This document shows, in pieces, positions 1-7,977 of a stretch of 39,851 bases of DNA. Both the position numbers and the translations under genes were made by a program. The stretch's first letter is position 1. The number at the start of each line of letters is the position of its first letter. Below the pieces are notes generated by a model. It saw only the letters and a program-made list of their open reading frames with translations. It was not told the origin of the DNA and did no database searches. Origin of the DNA: DATBLZ01 sp036555065 (GTDB lineage Bacteria; Pseudomonadota; Gammaproteobacteria; Steroidobacterales; Rariloculaceae); the NCBI GenBank assembly GCA_036555065.1, contig DATBLZ010000106.1:1-39851 (forward strand), written 5' to 3'.

Positions 1-827
1 AAGTACACGATCGTCAGCATCATGAATATGAAGGCTTGCAGCACGACCACAAGCACGTGGAACGCTGCCCACAAGAAGTGCAGCGGCAGCTGGTAGTAGC
101 CGATGAGCGCGATGAGGATGAAGATCAGCTCGCCGGCGTACATGTTGCCGAACAGCCGCAGCGACAGCGACACGGGCTTGGCGAGCAGCGACACGCCCTC
201 GAGCACGAGGTTGAACGCGATGACGAGCGGCGCTGCGATGACGCCGATGCCGCTCGTCGGCGGTGCGATCGGGTGGAACGTGAGCTCCTTCAAAAAGCCG
301 CCGGCACCCTTAACTTTGACTGAGTAATACAGGACGAGCACGAACACCGAGATCGACATCGCGAACGTGATGTTGACGTCGGTCGTCGGCACGACCTTGA
401 GGTACGGGATCCCCGCGACACTGGCCACGAACGGCAGCCAGTCGACGGGAATCAAGTCCATGAGATTCATCAAGAACACCCACGCGAAGATCGTCAGCGC
501 GAGGGGTGCTATGAGCTTGTTCTTGTGCTGGAAAGCGTCGCGAACCGACCCCTCGACGATCCCGACCAACATCTCGACGGCCGTCTGCAGCTTGCCGGGA
601 ACGCCCGGCGTCGCGCGTTTGGCGACGCTGCGGAACAACCCAATGAAGACGAGGCCAAGAAGCAACGCGAACGCCATCGAGTCGACGTTGATCGTCGTCC
701 AATCGACGAGGCCCGACTCGCAGTGATTCCAAACCCACCCGCCGTCGCGCCGGCACACCTGGAGGTTCGTCAGGTGGTGCTCGATGTACTGGCCGGAGGT
801 TTCGGCGGCGTGACCTTCTTCTTCCAT
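1..827 (-). CDS. atpB: F0F1 ATP synthase subunit a (3' end cut off)
   Basis: This is subunit a of the membrane F0 sector, which forms the proton half-channels beside the c-ring. The frame opens with ATG at 827 (MEEEGHAAETSGQYIEHHL) and gives 275 codons without a stop before the window edge. Near the C-terminus is the family signature SLSLRLFGNMYAGEL, whose Arg faces the c-ring. The last visible residues, MLTIVY, match the very end of the family (E. coli has 271 aa), so only a few residues are missing. Several hydrophobic segments are visible. It follows atpI by 33 bases and should lead into atpE and the other atp genes outside the window. Confidence 0.96.
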   Translation of the reverse strand, partial: MEEEGHAAETSGQYIEHHLTNLQVCRRDGGWVWNHCESGLVDWTTINVDSMAFALLLGLVFIGLFRSVAKRATPGVPGKLQTAVEMLVGIVEGSVRDAFQHKNKLIAPLALTIFAWVFLMNLMDLIPVDWLPFVASVAGIPYLKVVPTTDVNITFAMSISVFVLVLYYSVKVKGAGGFLKELTFHPIAPPTSGIGVIAAPLVIAFNLVLEGVSLLAKPVSLSLRLFGNMYAGELIFILIALIGYYQLPLHFLWAAFHVLVVVLQAFIFMMLTIVY

Positions 828-834
828 GCTCTTT

Positions 835-857
835 GTGGGAGCGGCCTTAGCCGCGAC
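835..857 (+). repeat. REP-like inverted repeat between atpI and atpB
   Basis: A short imperfect palindrome reads GTGGGAGCGGC, then CTTA-type loop bases, then GCCGCGAC. It fills the gap between the atpI stop and the atpB start. Closely related copies lie at 1245-1266 and 7977-7999. The form resembles the GTGGGAGCGGC/GCCGCGAC extragenic palindromes common in Xanthomonas, Stenotrophomonas and Pseudomonas. In this place it would form an mRNA hairpin inside the atp transcript. Confidence 0.6.
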
Positions 858-860
858 CCT

Positions 861-1229
861 TCAGCCCTTTCTCGTTGTTTCCTTCAATGCGCCGTTCCCG
901 GATAGCAGCGCGCCGAACACCACCAATTGTACGGCAATGAACCCCGCAAAAACCGCCGGCGCCGATATCGGCCGCACGAACGCGAAGATCGCGATGAACG
1001 CCGTCGCGGTCAAAAAAAGCTTACCGAACTCCCCGATCCACGCCGCGCGCAAGACCGCTCGAGCAGTGGCGCGCGCGGCCAGGAGCCGCGCCGCGAGAAA
1101 CGCATTTGGCACTACGGCTGCTGCACCGCCCAGGAGCGCCGAGACGCCGGCCGTTTGCCCGGCCCAGAGCCACGCGAGCCCGCCGACACCGAGACATACC
1201 CCCGTTTGCACGAGCAAAATCAGCGGCAT
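861..1229 (-). CDS. atpI: ATP synthase subunit I
   Basis: This is a small integral membrane protein of 122 aa encoded just upstream of the structural atp genes. In other bacteria AtpI helps assembly of the c-ring and may take part in Mg2+ handling. Four hydrophobic stretches can be seen, starting with MPLILLVQTGVCLGVGGL and including a Gly/Ala-rich helix around residues 29-50. Length and position between parB and atpB match the gammaproteobacterial atp operon. Overall similarity in this family is low, so the call rests mainly on membrane topology and context. It starts with ATG at 1229, and REP-like repeats flank it on both sides. Confidence 0.88.
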   Translation of the reverse strand: MPLILLVQTGVCLGVGGLAWLWAGQTAGVSALLGGAAAVVPNAFLAARLLAARATARAVLRAAWIGEFGKLFLTATAFIAIFAFVRPISAPAVFAGFIAVQLVVFGALLSGNGALKETTRKG

Positions 1230-1244
1230 GGCGGGCTCGGCATT

Positions 1245-1266
1245 GTAGGAGGGGCTTTAGCCCCGA
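1245..1266 (+). repeat. REP-like inverted repeat between parB and atpI
   Basis: A short palindrome GTAGGAGGGGC-TTTA-GCCCCGA lies in the gap between the parB stop and the atpI start. It shares the GTAGGAG...GCCnCGA frame with the copies at 835-857 and 7977-7999, with compensating changes in both arms (GGGGC/GCCCC). The compensation supports a conserved hairpin and not chance similarity. Confidence 0.6.
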
Positions 1267-1274
1267 TCAACAGC

Positions 1275-2153
1275 CTAGTCGATGTGCTCGAGAATGCCCT
1301 CGAGCTCGTCGACGCTGTGGTAGCGAATGACGATGCGGCCACCCTTGGCGCCGTGCTCGATTGCAACGACCGCGCCGAGCTTCTCGCCGAGCTCGGCCTC
1401 GAGGCGCAGAATGTTCGGGTCGGCGGACTTGGCCCGCTTCGCTCGCTTTGCCGAGCCTCCGGCCGCCGCGACGCGACTCGCAGCTCGTTCGGTCTCGCGC
1501 ACGCTCCAACTGTCGCGGACGGCGCGGCGCGCGATCTCAAGGAGCAGCTGCGGCGAGCCAATCGCGAGCAGCGCGCGCGCATGCCCCATGTCGAGCTCGC
1601 GGCGCACGAGCATCTCGCGCACGGCATCCGGCAATTCGAGGAGCCGGAGCAAATTGGAGACCGAGACGCGCGACCGCCCGACGGCCTCGGCGGCCTGCTC
1701 GTGGGTCATGCCGAACTCCTCGACGAGGCGCTTCAATGCCTCGGCCTCCTCGACGGGATTCAAGTTCTCGCGTTGAATGTTCTCGATCAGCGAGATCGCG
1801 AGCGCGGCCTCGTCGGGAACCTCGCGGACCAATGCCGGGACGGTATCGAGGCCCGCGAGCTGCGCAGCGCGCCACCGGCGCTCGCCGGCGACGATCTCGT
1901 AGCGCAGCTCGCCGCCGCTGAGTCCCGGCAGCGGCCGTACGACGATCGGTTGCAGGATCCCCTGGGCGCGAATCGACTCGGCGAGCTCCGCGAGAGATTC
2001 CTCGCGAAAGTCGACGCGCGGCTGATAGCGGCCCCGCGCGAGCAGGTCGATCGGCAGTTCGCGGAGATCGGGCGTGTCGCCGGCCGCGGCTTCCGGCGAG
2101 CGCAAGCTCAGTAAGGCATCCAAACCTCGGCCGAGGCTCTTGCGTTTGCTCAT
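1275..2153 (-). CDS. parB: Chromosome partitioning protein ParB
   Basis: This is the CTP-dependent DNA clamp that loads at parS and spreads to build the partition complex near the origin. The protein is 292 aa, starting MSKRKSLGRGLDALL, the usual ParB N-terminus that contacts ParA. The CTP-binding region carries GERRWRAA, followed by ENIQRENLNPVEEA and a helix-turn-helix (MTHEQAAEAVGRSRVSVSNLL). A C-terminal dimerisation part ends the protein. Upstream in-frame codons would add 55 residues that overlap the end of parA and look non-coding, so ATG at 2153 was chosen. Its likely parS targets are inside recF in this window (19446 and 20058). It is part of the rsmG-parA-parB-atp unit. Confidence 0.97.
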   Translation of the reverse strand: MSKRKSLGRGLDALLSLRSPEAAAGDTPDLRELPIDLLARGRYQPRVDFREESLAELAESIRAQGILQPIVVRPLPGLSGGELRYEIVAGERRWRAAQLAGLDTVPALVREVPDEAALAISLIENIQRENLNPVEEAEALKRLVEEFGMTHEQAAEAVGRSRVSVSNLLRLLELPDAVREMLVRRELDMGHARALLAIGSPQLLLEIARRAVRDSWSVRETERAASRVAAAGGSAKRAKRAKSADPNILRLEAELGEKLGAVVAIEHGAKGGRIVIRYHSVDELEGILEHID

Positions 2154-2217
2154 CGCCGCTGACTTCGAATCATCGCCCGCCGCGTGGAAGACGGCCCCGC
2201 GATTGTAACAGCAACAC

Positions 2218-3012
2218 TTAGGGGCGCGCCTCGCGTCGCCCACCGGCAGCCGCGACGCGACGGTTGATCTCGCCCGCGAGCGCGAGATACGCAAGCGCGC
2301 CGCGCGAGTACTTGTCATGAAAGAGCACGGGCTTGCCGAAGCTCGGCGCCTCGGCGAGACGTATATTGCGCGGAATCACGGTCCGATAGACGCGCTCGCC
2401 GAAATGGCTCACGAGCTGCGCGGAGACCTCGTTACCCAAGTTGTTACGCGGGTCGAACATCGTCCGCAGAATGCCGTGAATCTCGAGCTTCGGATTCACG
2501 CTCGAGCGAATCCTCTCGATCGTCTTCATGAGCGCAGTAAGCCCCTCGAGCGCGTAGTACTCGCATTGCATCGGGATCAGCGCGTAGTCGGCCGCCGTCA
2601 GCGCGTTGACCGTCAATATATTGAGCGCCGGCGGGCAGTCGATGAGCACGTAATCGTAGTCGCCGACGACGCTCTTGAGGGCCTCGCGGAGCTGAAACTC
2701 GCGATTCGGTCGCTGCAAGAGCTCGACCTCGGCCGCGGTGAGGTCCTGATTCGCGGGCAGAACGACGTAGTTGCCCTCCGCGGCCATGCGAATCGCGGCC
2801 GTTACGGCTAAGCCGTCGAGCAGCACTTCGCAGACGGTCTTCTCGAGCGCGTTCTTATCGAGGCCCGAGCCCATCGTCGCGTTGCCTTGGGGATCGAGAT
2901 CGACGAGCAACAGGCGCCGTTGGGTCGCCGTCAGCGAGGCGGCCAGATTGACGCTCGTCGTCGTCTTGCCGACGCCGCCCTTCTGGTTGGTGACCGCGAT
3001 GACTATGCCCAT
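2218..3012 (-). CDS. parA: Chromosome partitioning ATPase ParA (Soj)
   Basis: This is a deviant Walker A ATPase that binds DNA nonspecifically as an ATP dimer and drives segregation of ParB-parS complexes; in some bacteria it also affects DnaA activity. The protein is 264 aa. It starts MGIVIAVTNQKGGVGKTTT, with the signature KGGVGKTT, followed by DLDPQGNAT (switch region) and VLIDCPPALNILTVNAL (Walker B). Its start overlaps the rsmG stop by 10 bases and parB starts 64 bases after its stop, so the genes are co-transcribed. Nothing is missing compared with the chromosomal Soj family. Confidence 0.97.
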   Translation of the reverse strand: MGIVIAVTNQKGGVGKTTTSVNLAASLTATQRRLLLVDLDPQGNATMGSGLDKNALEKTVCEVLLDGLAVTAAIRMAAEGNYVVLPANQDLTAAEVELLQRPNREFQLREALKSVVGDYDYVLIDCPPALNILTVNALTAADYALIPMQCEYYALEGLTALMKTIERIRSSVNPKLEIHGILRTMFDPRNNLGNEVSAQLVSHFGERVYRTVIPRNIRLAEAPSFGKPVLFHDKYSRGALAYLALAGEINRRVAAAGGRREARP

Positions 3013-3638
3013 GTTCCCCTACGCTCGAGCCGGACGACTGCGCTTGGCAGCGGCACTCGGACCGTCGCCGGCCGCAGCACGAACCCCGCGACGGGTTCCT
3101 GCAGGCTCTTGGCAAGCTCGCTCGAGGTCAAGAGCAACAGGATGCTGCCCTCGGTCATGAGCGGCCCGACGATCTCGAGCAGCTTGGCCGGTCGCGCGAC
3201 GGCCCGCGCGAGCACGGTATCAAAGGGCGGCTGCTGCGTTAAGTCCTCAGCACGCGTCTTCGCGACGACGACGTTCTGCAACGCGAGCGTCGCAACGACG
3301 TGGCGCAGAAAATTCACGCGCTTCGCGCGGCTCTCGATCAGCGTGAAATTCCTCAGCGGCTCACAGATCGCGAGCGGCACGCCGGGGAATCCCGCGCCGG
3401 ACCCGACGTCGGCAACGCGGTGGCCTAAGAGCAGCGGCTCGAGTGCGAGGCTTTCGACGAGATGCCGATCGAGGAGCTCGCGGTTGCCGCGCGCCCCGGT
3501 GAGGTTATGGACGCGATTCCACCGGCTCACGAGATTCAAATAGAGCGTCAGTGCGGCCACGCACGCGGCGTCGCGTTCGACGCCCGCGGCGCGCAGGCGC
3601 GCATCCACTTCGGCGGTTTCGAGGGGCCTCTCTACCAA
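3003..3638 (-). CDS. rsmG: 16S rRNA (guanine(527)-N7)-methyltransferase
   Basis: This enzyme uses S-adenosylmethionine to methylate N7 of G527 in 16S rRNA; its loss gives low-level streptomycin resistance in other bacteria. The product is 211 aa (E. coli RsmG has 207). The SAM-binding motif VADVGSGAGFPGVPLAI lies in the first half, followed by LIESRAKRVNFL, typical of the family. The N-terminal helical part contains LVSRWNRVHNLTG. It lies between a cytochrome c gene, 6 bases upstream, and parA, which it overlaps by 10 bases. This gene is the old gidB of the mnmG-gidB-parAB origin cluster. Confidence 0.97.
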   Translation of the reverse strand: MVERPLETAEVDARLRAAGVERDAACVAALTLYLNLVSRWNRVHNLTGARGNRELLDRHLVESLALEPLLLGHRVADVGSGAGFPGVPLAICEPLRNFTLIESRAKRVNFLRHVVATLALQNVVVAKTRAEDLTQQPPFDTVLARAVARPAKLLEIVGPLMTEGSILLLLTSSELAKSLQEPVAGFVLRPATVRVPLPSAVVRLERRGTWA

Positions 3639-3644
3639 TACTGC

Positions 3645-4295
3645 TTAGTGCTCTGTTACGTGCAGTCCCGGCTGCGTCGAATAGAATGCCGCGAGCTCGT
3701 CGAGCGCGGCGTCATCGAGCGCGGCGATCATCGGCCCCATGATTAAATCCGCGCGCGCGCCCGAGCGGTATAGCTCGAGCGCGTGGCGCAAGTAAGAGGC
3801 ATGTTGGCCCGCAAGATTCGGCCACTGCGGCGCGCCGGCAATGCCGCCGGCGCCGTGGCAAGCGACGCAGGTGGTCGATTTCTGCTGCCCGGCCGCTACG
3901 CTTGCGGCGCTCGCTCGGCCGATGCCCGCTTCCGGCTCTCCCGGCAAGCCGGCGAAATACGCCGCAAGATCGGCGATGTCCTGATCGGCGAGCGTCGCTG
4001 CCTGCGCCTCCATCGTCGCATGCCGGCGCGTGCCGCGCCGGTAGCCCTGCAGTGCGATCTCGAGGTAATCCGCGCTCTGCCCGCCGAGCTTCGGCACGTG
4101 ATACACGGGCGAAGCGTTCTTGTAGCCGTCGATTCCATGGCAGCCGAAGCACGTGTATCCAAGAACCGCGCCGCGCGCGGCGTCGCCCGCAAGCGTGAGC
4201 GGTGCGAGCGGCGCCTCTTGTGCTACGGCCGCGCGACTCGCCGCGAGCAACGCGAGCGCTGCGCCTAGAAGGCTACGAAACGTGGTGCGCGACAC
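3645..4295 (-). CDS. Diheme cytochrome c (c4-like), periplasmic
   Basis: This is an exported electron carrier of about 216 aa with two c-type heme domains. After a signal peptide (about residues 1-26, ending AVAQ) come CFGCH (49-53) and CVACH (143-147), each CXXCH. Candidate Met axial ligands are M95 and M186/M189. The repeated GGQSADYLEIAL / LAGQHASYLRHAL segments are typical of two-domain cytochromes c4, which feed electrons to terminal oxidases. The start is taken as GTG at 4295 because AGGGAG sits 10 bases upstream; a TTG at 4304 is too close to it. It lies between mnmG and rsmG on the same strand, an unusual place for a respiratory gene. Confidence 0.88.
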   Translation of the reverse strand: MSRTTFRSLLGAALALLAASRAAVAQEAPLAPLTLAGDAARGAVLGYTCFGCHGIDGYKNASPVYHVPKLGGQSADYLEIALQGYRRGTRRHATMEAQAATLADQDIADLAAYFAGLPGEPEAGIGRASAASVAAGQQKSTTCVACHGAGGIAGAPQWPNLAGQHASYLRHALELYRSGARADLIMGPMIAALDDAALDELAAFYSTQPGLHVTEH

Positions 4296-4312
4296 GCGAT
4301 GCAATCTCCCTT

Positions 4313-6205
4313 CTATACGGCGCGTTTCTTCAAGTGAATGAGCAGCAACGAGATCGCCGCAGGCGTCATGCCGGAAATCCGGCTCGCTTGGCCGATGCTC
4401 TCGGGTCGAATGCGCGCGAGCTTCTCGCGGACCTCGTTCGATAGGCCGCCGATGTCGCCGTAATCGAGCTCGGGCGGAAGACGCGTGCTCGTCTGCCGCT
4501 CGGCCCTGTCGATCTCTTGCCGCTGCCGCTCGACGTACCCCGAATAGCGGGCCGCGACCTCGAGGCCGCGCTCGACCTGCTCGACCTGCTCGGGCGCGAG
4601 TGCCTCGATCGCGGCGTTCGCGCCGACGCATTCGAGCGCGGTCAAGTCCCGGTAGGCAACGTCGGGACGGCGCAGCAACACGCTCGCGCGGCTGTCCTTC
4701 GCGAGCGGCCAGAGCGCGCTCTCCGCGGGCACGTCGCCGGGACGAACGACGCAGAGATCTAGGCGCTCGCGCTCCGTCGCGAGGATCTCGGCCTTCTGCT
4801 CGAAGACGCGAAAGCGCTCATCGTCGACGATGCCGAGCTTGCGGCCGATCGGCGTCAACCGCTCATCGGCGTTGTCCTCGCGGAGCAGCAGGCGGTGCTC
4901 GGCGCGGCTCGTAAACATGCGATAGGGCTCCGTCGCGCCGCGCGTGATCAAGTCGTCGATGAGCACGCCGATGTAGGCCTCGTCGCGGCGCGGCGACCAC
5001 GCGGCGCGGCCCCGCGCGCGCAGGCCCGCGTTGATACCGGCGACGATGCCTTGCGCCGCGGCTTCCTCGTACCCGGTCGTGCCATTGATCTGGCCTGCGA
5101 AATACAAACCCTCGATCGCCTTCGTCTCGAGCGTCGCCTTCAAGTCGCGGGGATCGAAATAGTCGTACTCGATCGCGTAGCCGGGCCGCGTGATATGGGC
5201 GTTCTCGAACCCCTGTATCGAGCGCACGAGCGAAATTTGCACATCGAACGGCAGCGACGTCGAGATGCCGTTGGGATAGACCTCGGTCGTCGTGAGGCCT
5301 TCGGGCTCGACGAATATTTGGTGCGAGCTCTTGTGCGCGAAGCGCACCACTTTGTCCTCGATCGACGGGCAATACCGGGGCCCCAGGCCTTCGATCGCCC
5401 CCGTAAAAAGCGGCGATCGATCGAGATTCGCGCGGATGATCGCGTGCGTCTGCTCGGTCGTGCGCGTGATGTGGCAGGGCACCTGGCGCGGGTGCTCGGC
5501 GCGGGAGCCCAAGAACGAGAAAACCGGGCGCGGCTCGTCGCCGGGCTGCGGCTCGAGCACGCTGTAATCGATGCTGCGCCCGTCGAGGCGCGGCGGCGTG
5601 CCCGTCTTCAAGCGCCCGACTGCGAGCCCGAGGCCGCGGAGCTTCTCTGCGAGGCCGATGGACGCAGGGTCGCCGGCGCGCCCGCCCGAGTAGTTGACCT
5701 GCCCGACGTGGATCTTCCCCGCAAGGAAGGTTCCGACCGTGAGCACGACGTGCGGCGCATGGATCTTGATGCCGGCTTGCGTGACGACGCCTTGGACCGC
5801 AGCACCCGCAAGCAGCACGTCCTCGACGTTCTGCTGCAGCAGCGTCAAGCACGGCTCTGTCTCGAGCAGGCCGCGAATGGCTTGCCTGTAGAGCACGCGA
5901 TCCGCTTGCGCGCGCGTCGCGCGCACGGCCGGGCCCTTGCTGCCGTTGAGCGTACGGAAATGAATGCCGGCGCGATCGGCTGCGCGCGCCATCGCGCCGC
6001 CGAGCGCATCGATCTCCTTCGTGAGATGCCCCTTGCCGATCCCGCCGATCGCGGGGTTGCAGCTCATTTGCCCGAGCGTCTCGACATTGTGCGTGAGCAG
6101 CAGCGTCGAGACGCCTAAGCGCGCGGCCGCGAGCGCGGCCTCGGTGCCCGCATGCCCGCCGCCGACGACGATGACCTCGAACCGCTTGGGATACTCGAGC
6201 GACAT
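4313..6205 (-). CDS. mnmG: tRNA uridine-5-carboxymethylaminomethyl modification enzyme MnmG (GidA)
   Basis: This FAD-binding partner of MnmE installs carboxymethylaminomethyl groups on the wobble uridine of several tRNAs. The protein is 630 aa from ATG at 6205 (E. coli 629 aa). The dinucleotide-binding motif VGGGHAGTEAA is at residues 12-22. Later motifs are NPAIGGIGKGHL, the GRLKTGTPPR segment with the folate-related region, and a helical C-terminal domain ending with LLIHLKKRAV. In-frame codons up to 6310 would run through a promoter and operator region and are not needed. Its MnmE partner is at 12629-13978, separated by an accessory block on the other strand. Confidence 0.97.
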   Translation of the reverse strand: MSLEYPKRFEVIVVGGGHAGTEAALAAARLGVSTLLLTHNVETLGQMSCNPAIGGIGKGHLTKEIDALGGAMARAADRAGIHFRTLNGSKGPAVRATRAQADRVLYRQAIRGLLETEPCLTLLQQNVEDVLLAGAAVQGVVTQAGIKIHAPHVVLTVGTFLAGKIHVGQVNYSGGRAGDPASIGLAEKLRGLGLAVGRLKTGTPPRLDGRSIDYSVLEPQPGDEPRPVFSFLGSRAEHPRQVPCHITRTTEQTHAIIRANLDRSPLFTGAIEGLGPRYCPSIEDKVVRFAHKSSHQIFVEPEGLTTTEVYPNGISTSLPFDVQISLVRSIQGFENAHITRPGYAIEYDYFDPRDLKATLETKAIEGLYFAGQINGTTGYEEAAAQGIVAGINAGLRARGRAAWSPRRDEAYIGVLIDDLITRGATEPYRMFTSRAEHRLLLREDNADERLTPIGRKLGIVDDERFRVFEQKAEILATERERLDLCVVRPGDVPAESALWPLAKDSRASVLLRRPDVAYRDLTALECVGANAAIEALAPEQVEQVERGLEVAARYSGYVERQRQEIDRAERQTSTRLPPELDYGDIGGLSNEVREKLARIRPESIGQASRISGMTPAAISLLLIHLKKRAV

Positions 6206-6248
6206 GGGCTGCGATTTTACGCGAAGGGCCATCTTGGTCGTTCGCGGC

Positions 6249-6278
6249 TTGACGATCCTACACCTCGTGTAGTAGGTT
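6249..6278 (+). promoter_or_regulatory. Candidate sigma-70 promoter of the BlaI/BlaR1-like operon
   Basis: TTGACG at 6249-6254 is followed by an 18-base spacer and TAGGTT at 6273-6278. The match to the -35 box is good and to the -10 box moderate. The promoter lies 26 bases before the ATG at 6304, and palindrome 6258-6272 sits in its spacer, as expected for repression by the downstream regulator. Confidence 0.5.
6258..6272. promoter_or_regulatory. Operator palindrome 1 (candidate BlaI-type site)
   Basis: A perfect inverted repeat reads CTACAC-CTC-GTGTAG. It contains the TACA...TGTA core seen in operators of BlaI/MecI repressors and lies between the -35 and -10 boxes of the candidate promoter. 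This is inferred to be an autoregulatory binding site for the BlaI-like protein encoded at 6304. Confidence 0.6.
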
Positions 6279-6298
6279 CTCCTACGACTGTAGGAGAA
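6277..6298. promoter_or_regulatory. Operator palindrome 2 (candidate BlaI-type site)
   Basis: A perfect inverted repeat has 9-base arms TTCTCCTAC and GTAGGAGAA around GACT. It follows the candidate -10 box and covers the GGAG ribosome-binding site of the gene at 6304. With operator 1 it forms a tandem pair sharing TAC/GTA half-sites. On RNA it could also fold and hide the ribosome-binding site. Confidence 0.55.
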
Positions 6299-6303
6299 AG
6301 GCG

Positions 6304-6681
6304 ATGGCATTGCCGAGACTGAGCCGGCTCGAGCTCAAGATCATGGAAGCGCTCTGGGGCAAGGGCGCCTCGTCGGTGCGCGAGATTCAAGAGCGCCTGC
6401 CCGCCGACGGCCGCCCCGCCTACACGACGGTGCAGACCGTCCTTTATCGGCTCGAGGCCAAGAACGCCGTGCGGCGGACCAAGAAGATCGGCAACGCGCA
6501 CATTTTCGAGCCCGTGATTTCGCAAAGCGCAGCGCAACGGCGGTTCCTCGACGACCTGCTCGCCGTGTTCGGCGGGCGCGCGCAGCCATTGATCTCGCAC
6601 TTGATCGAATCCGGTCAGCTCACGCTCGCGGACATCGATGAGGCGCGGAAGTCGCTGCGCGCGCTCGACAAGAAGGAGTAA
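6304..6681 (+). CDS. BlaI/MecI/CopY-family transcriptional repressor
   Basis: This is a 125-aa dimeric winged-helix repressor of the penicillinase-repressor family. The N-terminal half (MALPRLSRLELKIMEALW ... SVREIQERL ... AYTTVQTVLYRLEAKN) is the characteristic winged helix with the recognition helix in TTVQTVLYRL. The C-terminal helical part (FLDDLLAVFGGRAQPLISHLI) dimerises. In the classical system the membrane sensor BlaR1 triggers cleavage of BlaI and relieves repression. A BlaR1-like gene starts 6 bases downstream, and two palindromes overlap the promoter. The inducing signal and the regulon are unknown here; no beta-lactamase gene is nearby. Confidence 0.92.
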   Translation: MALPRLSRLELKIMEALWGKGASSVREIQERLPADGRPAYTTVQTVLYRLEAKNAVRRTKKIGNAHIFEPVISQSAAQRRFLDDLLAVFGGRAQPLISHLIESGQLTLADIDEARKSLRALDKKE

Positions 6682-6687
6682 TCAGCC

Positions 6688-7977
6688 ATGTTGACAGCGC
6701 TTCTGAATCATCTCTGGCAGTCGACGCTTTTCGCCGCAGCCATTGCGCTCTTGATCCCGCTCGTGCGCAACAACGGCGCGCACGTGCGCTACTGGCTGTG
6801 GTGGGCGGCGTCGGTCAAGTTCCTCGTGCCGTTCGCGTGGCTCACGGCGCTGGGTAGCGCGCTCTACGGCTCCTCCGCGCCGATTCTCGAGCTCCCGGAA
6901 TTCACGGCGACGGTCGGCCGGGTCATCGAGCCTTTGGCGGCGCCCCTACCCGCGCCTTTGACGCTCGCGTTGCTCGGCGCTTGGGCCGTCGGCGTCGTCG
7001 CCGTGCTCGCGTATTGGCGCAAGCGCGCGCTCGCGATTCGCGCGGCGCTGGCCGCAGCCGAGCCGTGCGCCGAGGCGTGGGCGGCCCCGGCCGGGCTCGC
7101 CGTCAAAGAGGCCGATACCGTGCTCGAGCCCGGTCTCGTCGGGATCGTTCGCCCCGTGCTGCTCGTGCCGCGCGGCATTGCGGCGCGGCTCACGCTCGAG
7201 CAGCTCCGCGCCGTCGTTGCGCACGAGCTCTGCCACTTTCGGCGGCGCGACAACCTCACGGCGGCTCTGCACATGCTCGTCGAGGCCGTGTTTTGGTTTC
7301 ATCCGCTCGTCTGGTGGATCGGCGCGCGGCTCATCGAGGAGCGCGAGCGTGCCTGCGATGAAGCCGTGGTTCGAGCGGGCCACGATCCGCGCACGTACGC
7401 GGACGGCGTGCTCAACGTCTGCGAGCACTACGTCGCGACGCGGCTCGCGTGCGCGGCCGGCGTCAGCGGCGCCGATCTCAAGCGCCGAGTAACAAACATC
7501 ATGAGGAGTGGGGTCATGCATCAGTTGAATGCCATCAAGAAGGTCTTGTTGAGCGCGGCGGCGCTCGGGGCTCTATTCGTGCCGATCGCGGTCGGGGTGT
7601 TGCGCGCGGGTCCCGCGCTCGCGCAGGACGACCAGGACGTGATACCGCTCGTCCGTATCGCGCCCGATTATCCGCCGGAGGCGCTGCGGCAAGGGTTGGA
7701 AGGCCGCGTGATCCTCGAGTTCACGGTCACGGCCGAAGGCGCGATCAAGGATATTTCCGTCGTCGAATCGAGCGCGCCGATCTTCGAGGAGCCGTCGATC
7801 AGAGCGTTGAGCCGATGGCGGTATTCGCCGCGCGTCATCGATGGCAGCGCGGTCGAAAGAGTCGGAATACAGACCGTCATCAGCTTCGCCTTGAAGCGCG
7901 ACGAGCCGGCGCCGGGCCCCGGAAACCCGCCCGCGCCGGGCAGTCCGCTCATCGCGACGCCTGATGAAGACGAGTAG
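6688..7977 (+). CDS. BlaR1-like M56 membrane metallopeptidase with C-terminal TonB domain
   Basis: This is a 429-aa membrane protein. Residues 1-130 contain the usual N-terminal transmembrane helices of BlaR1-type proteins (MLTALLNHLWQSTLFAAAIA...). The zinc site HELCH is at 179-183, followed by the downstream acidic stretch ERERACDEAV that supplies the third ligand. A further hydrophobic segment (about 275-305, ending GPALAQ) leads into a periplasmic domain. That domain is a TonB C-terminal fold (VRIAPDYPPEALRQGLEGRV...SVVESSAPIFEEPSIRALSRWRY) in place of the penicillin-binding sensor of classical BlaR1. A proline/glycine-rich tail ends the protein. It probably senses an envelope cue and inactivates the co-encoded BlaI-like repressor; this is inference. 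Confidence 0.88.
   Translation: MLTALLNHLWQSTLFAAAIALLIPLVRNNGAHVRYWLWWAASVKFLVPFAWLTALGSALYGSSAPILELPEFTATVGRVIEPLAAPLPAPLTLALLGAWAVGVVAVLAYWRKRALAIRAALAAAEPCAEAWAAPAGLAVKEADTVLEPGLVGIVRPVLLVPRGIAARLTLEQLRAVVAHELCHFRRRDNLTAALHMLVEAVFWFHPLVWWIGARLIEERERACDEAVVRAGHDPRTYADGVLNVCEHYVATRLACAAGVSGADLKRRVTNIMRSGVMHQLNAIKKVLLSAAALGALFVPIAVGVLRAGPALAQDDQDVIPLVRIAPDYPPEALRQGLEGRVILEFTVTAEGAIKDISVVESSAPIFEEPSIRALSRWRYSPRVIDGSAVERVGIQTVISFALKRDEPAPGPGNPPAPGSPLIATPDEDE

Noticed and set aside
927..2114. 395-codon open frame on the plus strand
   Set aside because: It is antisense to atpI and parB, with no recognisable domain and no ribosome-binding site.
4895..6118. 407-codon open frame on the plus strand
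   Set aside because: It is antisense to mnmG, which is conserved along its full length.
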